This document shows, one piece after another, positions 28,565 to 36,657 of a stretch of DNA of 64,000 nucleotides (positions are counted from its first letter, which is position 1; every line of letters begins with the position of its first letter). The notes under the pieces are model-generated. The model was not told the origin of the DNA. It did no database searches and saw only the letters and a program-made list of their open reading frames with translations. Source of the DNA: Nitrosomonas sp. (lineage in GTDB: Bacteria; Pseudomonadota; Gammaproteobacteria; Burkholderiales; Nitrosomonadaceae); assembly GCF_019635155.1 (NCBI RefSeq), contig NZ_JAHBZY010000001.1, positions 275,177 to 339,176 of the forward strand. Direction: 5' to 3'. Made by a program: the position numbers and the translations under genes.

Positions 28565-29265
28565 TGGTTATTCCTTTGTTGTAATATTAATTCCGCTAGT
28601 GCCAGATCATTGGGGTAGGTGACTTTGAAATTGTAAGAGTCACTCGCAACAAGTTTGGGGTGAAATCCAATAGCTTCAACTGCGCTGGCATCATCCGTGA
28701 TGGGTGTTTCGATCGTATTTTGCAGTGCCTGAGTGAGAAGCGCATGGCGAAACATTTGAGGTGTTTGCGCTTGCCAGAGATTCTCACGAGGCTCCGTGCA
28801 TGCTACCCGGGTTTCTTTGTTACTGCGTTTTAGCGTGTCGGCGACGGGAACCGCCAGTAATCCTCCTACTGCATCATTCGCCAGCTCGTCAATCAGTTTG
28901 TCGAGATGCCAACGGGATAAGCATGGCCGGGCTGCATCATGCACAAGAATCCAATCCTCCGGGTCGATTTGAAGTTCATGTTGCGCAGCAATGAGACCAT
29001 TAAGGACGCTATCCGCACGTGTTGCCCCACCGCATCTAAATACATTTAATTTATCGGAAAACTTAGACCAGTCGAATTTATTCCACTCGGTATCGTGGGG
29101 TGAGAGAACGACCAGAACATGAGCGATTGACGGGTTCTTGCAAAGCGTATGGATTGCATGATAGATCATCGGTTTGCCGCTCAACGATAAATACTGTTTG
29201 GGGATATCGTTACCCATCCGGGATCCCGAGCCTGCTGCCGGAATTAATGCGAGGAACTTGGACAT
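28561..29265 (-). CDS. ispD: 2-C-methyl-D-erythritol 4-phosphate cytidylyltransferase
   Basis: 234 residues with the nucleotide-binding start '[20 protein letters not shown]', then '[10 protein letters not shown]' and '[11 protein letters not shown]', '[11 protein letters not shown]'. It adds CMP to MEP in the cytoplasm. First gene of the ispD-ispF-thpR string, with an ATGA overlap to ispF. Confidence 0.97.
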   Translation of the reverse strand: MSKFLALIPAAGSGSRMGNDIPKQYLSLSGKPMIYHAIHTLCKNPSIAHVLVVLSPHDTEWNKFDWSKFSDKLNVFRCGGATRADSVLNGLIAAQHELQIDPEDWILVHDAARPCLSRWHLDKLIDELANDAVGGLLAVPVADTLKRSNKETRVACTEPRENLWQAQTPQMFRHALLTQALQNTIETPITDDASAVEAIGFHPKLVASDSYNFKVTYPNDLALAELILQQRNNQ

Positions 29266-29434
29266 GGCGGGATCTTCAGGGAAAATAAATCTATCAACGA
29301 AATAATTGAGTTACTAGCAACCTAGGGGGCTATTATATTTTTTTTAGCTTGCGATTGCTTGGAATTTATGACTTTTACTTGGAATGAGTCACTCGCTTTC
29401 GAACATGGTTGCCATATTGAAAATTCGTAACAGG

Positions 29435-29440
29435 TATAAT
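29435..29440 (+). promoter_or_regulatory. Candidate -10 box upstream of prfB
   Basis: A perfect TATAAT lies 26 bases upstream of the prfB start. The best -35 candidate, TTGCCA (29409-29414), is 20 bases away, longer than ideal, so the promoter call is tentative. Confidence 0.35.
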
Positions 29441-29466
29441 GTATGTCTTTAAACGAGGTGAAATTT

Positions 29467-30571
29467 ATGGAAGCTGAACGTATTAATGCATTATCGAATC
29501 AACTTCAGGATCTCGGTGATCGAACCAAAGAATTACGGGGGTTTCTTTGACTTCGAGAACAAGCAAACCAGACTGAGTGAGCTGGCGCTAGTCCTTGAGG
29601 ATCCGGCGATTTGGAATGATAGCAAGCGAACTGAAGAGATCGGCCGCGAGAAGAAATCGTTGGAAGACATCGTGTTAACCCTGGAATCATTGGATCAGCA
29701 ACTGCAGGATGCTCAAGAATTGTTTGAGTTGGCCAAGTCGGAAGAAGACGATTCGGCACTTGAAAGTATCGCGGTTGATGTCGAGAGTATTGAGAAAACC
29801 GTTGCGAATCTTGAATTTCGGCGGATGTTCTCCGGTCCGATGGATCCAAGCAATTGTTTTCTGGATATTCAATCCGGCTCGGGAGGGACGGAAGCTCAAG
29901 ATTGGGCGGCAATGCTGGAACGTATGTACCTGCGCTATTGTGAAAGGGAAGGGTTGCAAGTGGAAGTAATGGAAGAATCACCGGGAGATGTTGCCGGAAT
30001 AAAAAGCGCAACCTTAAAAGTGATGGGTGACTATGCTTACGGATATTTAAGAACGGAAACCGGGGTACATCGTCTGGTACGGAAATCACCTTTTGATTCG
30101 GGCAATCGCCGACATACATCGTTTGCGAGTGTTTTTGTGTATCCGGAGGCAGACGATAACATTGAAATTGAAATCAACCCCGCCGATTTAAGGATCGACA
30201 CATTTCGTGCTTCGGGTGCGGGCGGGCAACATATTAACAAGACCGACTCCGCCATTCGGATTACGCACAATCCAACCGGGATCGTAGTTCAATGCCAAAG
30301 CGGACGTTCGCAGCATCGAAACAAAGCGGATGCGCTGGCAATGCTGAAATCGAGATTGTACGAAGCGGAATTGCGTAAGCGCAATGAAGAGAAACAAGCG
30401 GTTGAGGAATCCAAAACGGATATTGGCTGGGGTCATCAAATCCGATCGTACGTTTTGGATCAATCCCGGATTAAGGATTTGCGCACCAATGTTGAAGTTG
30501 GAAATACCCAAAGCGTGCTGGATGGCGATTTAAATGGTTTTATCGAAGCGAGCCTGAAGCAAGGTGTTTGA
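29467..30571 (+). CDS. prfB: Peptide chain release factor 2, expressed by programmed +1 frameshift
   Basis: Translation starts at ATG 29467 ('[19 protein letters not shown]') and meets an in-frame TGA at 29548-29550 after 27 codons. The sequence CGGGGGTTTCTTTGAC is the classic RF2 slip site: a Shine-Dalgarno-like GGGGG, CTT, the UGA that RF2 itself reads, then C. Skipping one base after CTT gives '[13 protein letters not shown]...'. The main frame carries '[15 protein letters not shown]' and the GGQ loop '[13 protein letters not shown]'; the tripeptide stop-recognition motif is 'SPF'. Autoregulated by RF2 level. Confidence 0.96.
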
Positions 30572-30695
30572 TAGAGTTTGACTGGATTGTCGATAAGGCG
30601 CTAGGTACCGGATAAGCGTACAATTTACGAAATTCTGAAAAAACGGCAGAGATACGGTAGCATAGCGGCATTTTTAACACCGCAAAGATTTTACT

Positions 30696-31919
30696 ATGCC
30701 AGTCAATATTCCCTCTTTATCTCCTGAACAGTTGTTGCCCGTTGCCGGTGTGGCGCTTGGTATTGCCGAAGCGGGTATCAAGAAACCCGGCCGCAAGGAT
30801 TTGCTGGTGATGGTATTGGCCGAAGGCACTCAGGTTGCCGGTGTGTTTACGCAGAATCGTTTTTGTGCGGCACCGGTCGTCGTGGCAAAGCGGCATCTGG
30901 CGCAGTCGGTGCGAGCATTAGTGATCAATACCGGCAATGCCAATGCCGGAACCGGAGAACCGGGAATTGCCCATGCGCAAACTACCTGTGCGGCATTGGC
31001 CAGTCGTCTGGGCTTGGCTCCGCAGCAGGTGTTACCGTTTTCAACCGGTGTGATCATGGAACCGTTGCCGGTGGAACGGATTATCCAAGGATTACCCGCT
31101 GCTGTGACGGATTGCAAAGCAGATAACTGGTTCCATGCGGCGCATGCGATCATGACCACCGATATCGTGCCGAAAGCGGCGTCAAGACAAGTACAAATCA
31201 ATGGTAAAACCATCACGATTACCGGTATTGCGAAAGGATCCGGCATGATCCGTCCGAATATGGCGACGATGCTCGGGTATGTCGCGACTGATGCGGCGAT
31301 TAGCCAACCGATGTTGCAAAGGCTGATCCAACATGCAGCGGATCGTTCGTTCAATCGCATTACCGTGGATGGTGATACTTCGACCAACGATGCCTTTATC
31401 GTGATGGCGACCGGCAAAGCGGGTAATAAGGAGATTTTCAATCCACATACCGAAGAATTCTGCTTGCTGCAGGATGCGATTACCGAGGTGGCGGCAGGGC
31501 TTGCGAAAATGATTGTGCGTGACGGTGAAGGCGCGACCAAATTCATTACCGTCCAAGTTGAAAACGGTAAAAGCAAGAACGAATGCGCCAAAGTGGCTTA
31601 TGCCGTCGCGCATTCACCGCTGGTCAAAACTGCCTTTTTTGCGTCTGATCCGAATTTGGGCAGGATTCTCGCAGCGATCGGTTATGCCGGGATTGATGAC
31701 TTGAATGTTGATGATATTCAACTCTATCTCGATGATGTGCTGGTGGCGGAAAAAGGCGGCCGGGCAGCGGATTATCGCGAGGAAGATGGTCAGCGGGTGA
31801 TGAATCAGGCTGAAATCGTCATTCGTGTCGTGCTTAATCGGGGTAATGCTTCGACGACAGTATGGACCTGCGATTTTTCCTATGATTACGTGAAGATTAA
31901 TGCGAGCTACCGGAGTTAA
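30696..31919 (+). CDS. argJ: Bifunctional ornithine acetyltransferase / N-acetylglutamate synthase
   Basis: 407 residues. The autoprocessing site '[16 protein letters not shown]' (cleaved before the Thr of ATML) and '[13 protein letters not shown]' and '[12 protein letters not shown]' are diagnostic. It recycles the acetyl group in arginine synthesis and self-cleaves into alpha and beta chains. A DUF815 gene follows after 18 bp. Confidence 0.97.
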   Translation: MPVNIPSLSPEQLLPVAGVALGIAEAGIKKPGRKDLLVMVLAEGTQVAGVFTQNRFCAAPVVVAKRHLAQSVRALVINTGNANAGTGEPGIAHAQTTCAALASRLGLAPQQVLPFSTGVIMEPLPVERIIQGLPAAVTDCKADNWFHAAHAIMTTDIVPKAASRQVQINGKTITITGIAKGSGMIRPNMATMLGYVATDAAISQPMLQRLIQHAADRSFNRITVDGDTSTNDAFIVMATGKAGNKEIFNPHTEEFCLLQDAITEVAAGLAKMIVRDGEGATKFITVQVENGKSKNECAKVAYAVAHSPLVKTAFFASDPNLGRILAAIGYAGIDDLNVDDIQLYLDDVLVAEKGGRAADYREEDGQRVMNQAEIVIRVVLNRGNASTTVWTCDFSYDYVKINASYRS

Positions 31920-31937
31920 GAGCCGGTAGGATATACG

Positions 31938-32804
31938 ATGAGTGATTGGGATAAGTGGTATAAGCGGGCGAACAAACTATTGGATCGCCTGGAACATTTA
32001 CTGCCACAGTCGCATCCGGAACCCGACTGGCAGGCATCGTCGGCTTTTCGTTGGTGCCGTCAGGGAAATTCGGGTTTTATCGAGGCGGTTACGCATCCGC
32101 ATCGTATTGCACTCGATGCGTTGTGTGGTATCGATCGGCAGAAGCGGCGTATCGATCAGAATACGCGGCAGTTTGTGCGGGGTTTCCCGGCGAATAATGT
32201 GCTGCTGACCGGTGCGCGCGGTACCGGTAAGTCATCGTTGATTAAAGCATTGCTGAATCAATATGCCAAAGATGGTTTACGCTTAATCGAGGTGGAAAAA
32301 CATCATCTGGTCGATTTGCATGAGATCGTGCAAAAAATTTATCAGCGTCCGGAGCGGTTTATTCTGTTTTGCGATGACTTGTCATTTGAAACCGATGAAC
32401 CAGGCTACAAAGCATTGAAAGTGGTGCTGGATGGTTCGATTGCGACGGTTTCCGATAATGTGCTGATTTATGCGACGTCGAACCGCCGCCATATGGTACC
32501 GGAATTCATGCGCGATAATCTCGACACGAAACATATGGGTGAAGAGATACACCCGAGCGAAGCAGTCGAGGAGAAGATTTCACTGTCCGAACGCTTTGGT
32601 TTGTGGGTGTCGTTCTATCCGTTTAATCAGGATGAATATCTGGATATCGTGCGTTACTGGTTGGGCTATTTCGGAATAGCCAGAATGACTGAGACGGCTC
32701 GTACCGAGGCCTTGCAATGGGCGATTGAGCGCGGTTCGCGCAGCGGCCGGGTGGCGTGGCAATTTGCGCGGGATTTTTCTGGTCGGCAAAACACACGGCG
32801 TTAG
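31938..32804 (+). CDS. DUF815 family AAA+ ATPase
   Basis: 288 residues. Walker A is 'LLTGARGTGKSSLIKALL' around residues 92-108 and Walker B is 'ILFCDDLSF'. 'YATSNRRHMVPEFM' is a sensor 1-like block. This is the DUF815 group of small AAA+ proteins, related to DnaC/IstB-type loaders, with no established function. It sits between argJ and the Nudix gene on the same strand, spaced 18 and 12 bp, so it is likely in one transcript. Confidence 0.88.
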   Translation: MSDWDKWYKRANKLLDRLEHLLPQSHPEPDWQASSAFRWCRQGNSGFIEAVTHPHRIALDALCGIDRQKRRIDQNTRQFVRGFPANNVLLTGARGTGKSSLIKALLNQYAKDGLRLIEVEKHHLVDLHEIVQKIYQRPERFILFCDDLSFETDEPGYKALKVVLDGSIATVSDNVLIYATSNRRHMVPEFMRDNLDTKHMGEEIHPSEAVEEKISLSERFGLWVSFYPFNQDEYLDIVRYWLGYFGIARMTETARTEALQWAIERGSRSGRVAWQFARDFSGRQNTRR

Positions 32805-32816
32805 AAGCAGAAACTC

Positions 32817-33794
32817 GTGAATTCCATTGCACAAGCTGCCATTCATTCAAATCCGGTTGTGGAAGTCGTCGCTGCGGTGATATTCCAGCCGGATGGGCGG
32901 TTTTTACTGGCACAGCGGCCGGAAGGCAAAGTGTATTCCGGTTATTGGGAGTTTCCCGGTGGTAAGGTAGAGCCGGGTGAGTCGCTGATGCATGCACTGA
33001 CACGTGAACTGTGGGAAGAGCTCGGTATTCATGTTTGTCATGCGTTTCCTTGGGTAACCAGGGTATTTGCCTATTCACATGCGACAGTGCGCTTGCATTT
33101 TTTCCGGGTCGGGGAATGGGAAGGCAATTTGACGCCGAGAGAAAAACAAGATGTAAGCTGGCAATGGCCGCACCAGATTGCAGTATCTCCAATACTTCCG
33201 GCGAATGGCGCAATTCTGCAATCGTTGCTGCTACCGCCGGTTTATGCCATTACGCATGCTGCTGAGATGGGTGTTCAATCGGAATTAGGAAAGATTGAAC
33301 GAGCGTTGTTGCATGGCGTGCGCTTATTACAAATCCGTGAGAAGCGGATGGCCAAAGACGATTTAAGAAATTTTGCGCGAGATGTATTGGTAATGGCGCG
33401 TCATTCACAAGCAAAGGTGTTGATTAACGGCGATTTAGAGTTGGCGCGCGAACTTGGGGCGGATGGCGTGCATTTGACCTCATCGCAACTGATGACTCTG
33501 TTATCTCGTCCGGAGCCGGCCTACGGATTGTGCGGTGCGTCCTGTCATAACATCGAAGAGCTTTTTGCAGCGGAGCGGCTGGGTTTGGATTTTGCCGTGC
33601 TGGGACCGGTGCAACCAACGCTAACGCATCCGGGGTTGCTGTCATTAGGCTGGCGCAAATTTGCCGCCTTGATCCGCGATTATTCGTTGCCGGTTTATGC
33701 ACTGGGAGGATTACGTTTTGATGATCTGGTGACTGCGAAGGAGTTCGGTGCGCATGGTATTGCGATGATGCGCGGAATCGGAGAGCCGAATTAG
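32817..33794 (+). CDS. mutT: Nudix hydrolase (MutT-type) fused to a thiamine phosphate synthase-like domain
   Basis: 325 residues from a GTG. Residues 10-135 are a Nudix domain with 'GGKVEPGESLMHALTRELWE' then 'ELG', matching the GX5EX7REUXEEXGU box, as in MutT, which hydrolyses 8-oxo-dGTP. Residues 140-320 form a TIM-barrel like ThiE ('GVRLLQIREKRM', 'VLINGDLELARELGADGVHL', 'DFAVLGPVQPT'). Several ThiE active-site positions appear altered, so the second domain may not make thiamine phosphate. The same fusion occurs in other proteobacteria. The 3' end overlaps the convergent GGDEF gene by four bases. Confidence 0.9.
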   Translation: MNSIAQAAIHSNPVVEVVAAVIFQPDGRFLLAQRPEGKVYSGYWEFPGGKVEPGESLMHALTRELWEELGIHVCHAFPWVTRVFAYSHATVRLHFFRVGEWEGNLTPREKQDVSWQWPHQIAVSPILPANGAILQSLLLPPVYAITHAAEMGVQSELGKIERALLHGVRLLQIREKRMAKDDLRNFARDVLVMARHSQAKVLINGDLELARELGADGVHLTSSQLMTLLSRPEPAYGLCGASCHNIEELFAAERLGLDFAVLGPVQPTLTHPGLLSLGWRKFAALIRDYSLPVYALGGLRFDDLVTAKEFGAHGIAMMRGIGEPN

Positions 33795-34912
33795 GAAATA
33801 CGATCGGCGTAAACTGCGACCTGGTTTCTGCCGCCTTCTTTGGCTTCGTACAAAGCCTTATCCGCGCTATCGAGCATGGCTGAACAGATAAAGTCCACAT
33901 CGTGTTGCTGTGCGGTTAACATATTTCTCAGGCTGGCCATGCCGATCGAAACAGATACTGTAAATTGTTTATTCATAAAATTCATGGTCGTAGAACATAT
34001 TGCCTGGCGCAAACGTTCCGCAATTTCATGTGCCGCTTGTAAGGATGTGGATGGCAGTGCGACCACGAATTCTTCTCCGCCATAACGCGCGACGATATCG
34101 CACGATCTTACTTGCTCTTTGATTAAGCTGACCATGCGCCGCAATACTAGATCGCCGATTTGATGGCCATAGGTGTCATTGATTTTCTTGAAATAATCAA
34201 CGTCGAGAAACATACAGATCAGATCATCGTCCCAACGGATGCATCGAGCGATTTCATCTTTAAATCGCAGATCAAAGTAGCGCCTGTTATACGCTTGTGT
34301 TAGAACGTCTTGATAACTGATTTCTTTCAGTCTTTGTTGATTAAGGCAATTTTCTACCGCTACAGCGGTCATTGCCGATAATTTCTGCAAAAATAGTGTT
34401 CCTACGCCTTCTTGGTAACGATGCGGATCGTGACTGAGCATCATCAGTGCGCCAGTAATGCGATCGCTGCGCAAAAGTGGTAGAAACGCAGCGCTTTTGA
34501 TTTGATTTCTGGTTTTTAGATTGGCGATCATCCAGGGATATCTTTTTAGTGCTTCCACACCCAGCAGGGGATGACTCACGAGAGTGTGGATGATTTCCAC
34601 ATCTTTTAAGGTATCGAGTATCAATAGCTTATTTTCAAGCAGTAAGCGCGCTTCTTCGTCGTGATCAAAAAATAACCGTTCAGCATCTTTGTGATGATCG
34701 ACAAGGCACAATACGACATCCAATAACTGGAAACGGGAAATGATTTGAGATAACAGCAAATCGCGCAGCTGCTTGGGTGTATTGGCACCGATAATTTCAA
34801 AGCCGAATGTTTCGTATAATTCTTGTTTCTTTTCATTGGCTCTGGCTTGCTTGAGAAATTGATCCAGTTTGCGCTGTAGTTCTCGATTCTGATCGTAGAT
34901 TGATTCACCCAT
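33791..34912 (-). CDS. Diguanylate cyclase with N-terminal GAF-like (DUF484) sensor
   Basis: About 373 residues. The N-terminus starts with a predicted coiled coil ('NRELQRKLDQFLKQARANEK'), then a GAF/DUF484-like domain (roughly 40-200), then a GGDEF domain with the intact active loop 'RYGGEEF' near residues 275-281 and an I-site 'RSCD' five residues before it. It should make cyclic di-GMP with product inhibition. The start is ATG 34912 ('MGESIYDQ'), one base after the yacG stop; the open frame extends back into yacG. No membrane segments. Confidence 0.9.
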   Translation of the reverse strand: MGESIYDQNRELQRKLDQFLKQARANEKKQELYETFGFEIIGANTPKQLRDLLLSQIISRFQLLDVVLCLVDHHKDAERLFFDHDEEARLLLENKLLILDTLKDVEIIHTLVSHPLLGVEALKRYPWMIANLKTRNQIKSAAFLPLLRSDRITGALMMLSHDPHRYQEGVGTLFLQKLSAMTAVAVENCLNQQRLKEISYQDVLTQAYNRRYFDLRFKDEIARCIRWDDDLICMFLDVDYFKKINDTYGHQIGDLVLRRMVSLIKEQVRSCDIVARYGGEEFVVALPSTSLQAAHEIAERLRQAICSTTMNFMNKQFTVSVSIGMASLRNMLTAQQHDVDFICSAMLDSADKALYEAKEGGRNQVAVYADRIS

Positions 34913-34913
34913 T

Positions 34914-35099
34914 TTATGATTCAGAGTTTTTGTTATCTTCAGGATCCGTTTGAGAGTCAGGAATCCGGTAAGATTCTTGCGCCCATTGCGACAAATCATT
35001 CACCTTGCAACGTTCAGAACAAAACGGTCGAAAACGGTTAGCGGTTTCCCACACAACTGGCTTGCCGCATTGCGGGCAGGTAACTATGCGCCGTTGCAT
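34914..35099 (-). CDS. yacG: DNA gyrase inhibitor YacG
   Basis: 61 residues. A single zinc site 'CPQCGKPV...FCSERCK' (C-x2-C-x15-C-x3-C) with '[17 protein letters not shown]' is the YacG signature. It binds GyrB and blocks DNA binding by gyrase. The gene is followed directly by the diguanylate cyclase gene, so the two are likely cotranscribed. Confidence 0.95.
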   Translation of the reverse strand: MQRRIVTCPQCGKPVVWETANRFRPFCSERCKVNDLSQWAQESYRIPDSQTDPEDNKNSES

Positions 35100-35265
35100 A
35101 ATAGTAAACCTTTATTCGGATTATTGGCGATAGTGAAGTTTCCGTCTACTAACATAGAGGAGAATTTTGAAACTATAGTATGACTTTGGATAAAGAGATA
35201 GCGACTTTTATGGGTGCGCTACTGGTTATTTTACAAAAATTTTACATGGGTTATTTTAAACTTTC

Positions 35266-35862
35266 TTGTTTACGTTTTATATATGGATTGATATCCTGGT
35301 TACTCGACAAGAATTTTCGGATTTTCTGGCTGGAACCGAGAAGCGTGCCTATAAGCAAGCCATGTTTGCGGTTCATGATGAGCAAGCTGCATTGGATATC
35401 GTGCAGGATTCTATGATGAAACTCACAGCAAAGTATGCAACACGTCCCGCTGAGGAACTACCGTTGCTGTTTCAGCGCATTCTGCAGAATACCATTCGCG
35501 ATTACTACCGTCGACAAAAAATCCGTACGTTATGGACAACACTATTTTCAGCGTTTACACCCAAAGATCAGGATAAAAATCAGGAAGATTTCGATATTCT
35601 CGAGACTTTACTGGTTAAACAGGATTCCAATGATCCCGATGTTCAATTTGAAAGAGCGCAGCTAATTGCATTAATAGAAGAGGCACTAGAAATTCTTCCT
35701 CCTCGTCAACGTGAAGCCTTTATATTGCGTTATTGGGAAGAGATGAGTTTGGCGGAGACAGCTGACATCATGAAATGTTCGGAAGGAAGTGTAAAAACAC
35801 ATTGTTCCCGTGCAGTTCATTCTTTAGCTACAATACTCAAAGCAAAGGGAGTGGAATTATGA
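35266..35862 (+). CDS. ECF-type RNA polymerase sigma factor
   Basis: Up to 198 residues. Region 2 is 'HDEQAALDIVQDSMMKLTAKY' through 'RILQNTIRDYYRRQ', and region 4 is 'LPPRQREAFILRYWEEMSLA' with the helix-turn-helix 'MKCSEGSVKTHCSRAVHSLA'. The only standard start is a TTG at 35266 with no clear ribosome site. The conserved protein seems to begin near 'VTRQEFSDFL', where a CTG at 35296 follows a GGA. It overlaps the DUF3619 gene by four bases (ATGA). The target promoters are unknown. Confidence 0.85.
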   Translation: MFTFYIWIDILVTRQEFSDFLAGTEKRAYKQAMFAVHDEQAALDIVQDSMMKLTAKYATRPAEELPLLFQRILQNTIRDYYRRQKIRTLWTTLFSAFTPKDQDKNQEDFDILETLLVKQDSNDPDVQFERAQLIALIEEALEILPPRQREAFILRYWEEMSLAETADIMKCSEGSVKTHCSRAVHSLATILKAKGVEL

Positions 35863-36233
35863 ACGAACATGAATTTGGGGAAAAAATTGCCAGGATACTG
35901 GATCAAAGTGCTAATGAAACGATAAAGCAAAGTACTTTGTATCGGTTGCAATCGGCCCGCCGGGCTGCGCTCGAACAATGTGAATATGATGAATCGGTGC
36001 GATTAATCAATTCCGGTCGTGGCAGCTCGGTTTATGGGCGGCATGGCGGCCATCTTAATGCCGGAAGGCTGTTATTACTATTGACCGTGCTGTATATAGT
36101 AATGAGTGTTTTCCTCACCCAATTTTTTGAACACGATCGTAATGCAGCAATTGATGCTCAGATTTTAGCGGATGAATTGCCAGTGGACGCCTATATAAAC
36201 AATGAGTTTGAGAAATGGCTGGATATCGATTAA
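35859..36233 (+). CDS. DUF3619 family single-pass membrane protein (possible anti-sigma partner)
   Basis: 124 residues starting 'MNEHEFGEKIARILDQSA', which is DUF3619. There is a basic N-terminal cytoplasmic part, one membrane helix ('LLLLLTVLYIVMSVFLTQF', about residues 67-86), and a short acidic periplasmic tail. The start overlaps the sigma factor stop (ATGA) and the end overlaps the DUF3106 gene by 19 bases. Position and topology suggest an anti-sigma-like role, but this is inference; the family is uncharacterised. Confidence 0.8.
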   Translation: MNEHEFGEKIARILDQSANETIKQSTLYRLQSARRAALEQCEYDESVRLINSGRGSSVYGRHGGHLNAGRLLLLLTVLYIVMSVFLTQFFEHDRNAAIDAQILADELPVDAYINNEFEKWLDID

Positions 36234-36643
36234 TTGCTCTTTGCGGTTTGTGTTTGTTTCTTTCTTTTGAAGCTGTTGCTGAGTCCGGTAGATTACGTTG
36301 GAAAGAATTGACTGATCAGCAGCAGAGAATTTTGGAGCCGCTGGCGGAATTCTGGGACGGTATGGAGTTCGCACGTAAGAAAAAATGGTTGAGTATTGCA
36401 AAGCGCTATCCTAATATGAGTCCGCTTGAACAGCAGCGGATTCAGTCACAGATGCAAGGCTGGTACTCGCTGACCGCTGAACAGCGAAAGCAAGCAAGGG
36501 AAAGATTCAAGAAGATGGAGCAGTTGCCGCCTCAGAAACGCCAAGAAATCAAGCAACGCTGGTACGAGTACGAGCAATTGCCGAGTAACTCGAAGAAAAG
36601 TTCTAAATCCAGATTTCGATTAACTGCCAATGGATTGGTATAA
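36215..36643 (+). CDS. DUF3106 domain periplasmic protein
   Basis: 142 residues with a signal peptide ('LIALCGLCLFLSFEAVAES'). The mature part is all-helical and highly charged, with repeats of the type 'LTDQQQRILEPL', 'MSPLEQQRIQSQM', 'LTAEQRKQARERFKKMEQLP' and 'LPPQKRQEIKQRW'. These LTxxQ-like repeats resemble Spy/CpxP/CnrX-type periplasmic sensors. It is third in the sigma-DUF3619-DUF3106 operon. The role is unknown; sensing periplasmic stress is a hypothesis. Confidence 0.8.
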   Translation: MAGYRLIALCGLCLFLSFEAVAESGRLRWKELTDQQQRILEPLAEFWDGMEFARKKKWLSIAKRYPNMSPLEQQRIQSQMQGWYSLTAEQRKQARERFKKMEQLPPQKRQEIKQRWYEYEQLPSNSKKSSKSRFRLTANGLV

Positions 36644-36657
36644 AAACCAGCTGTTTG

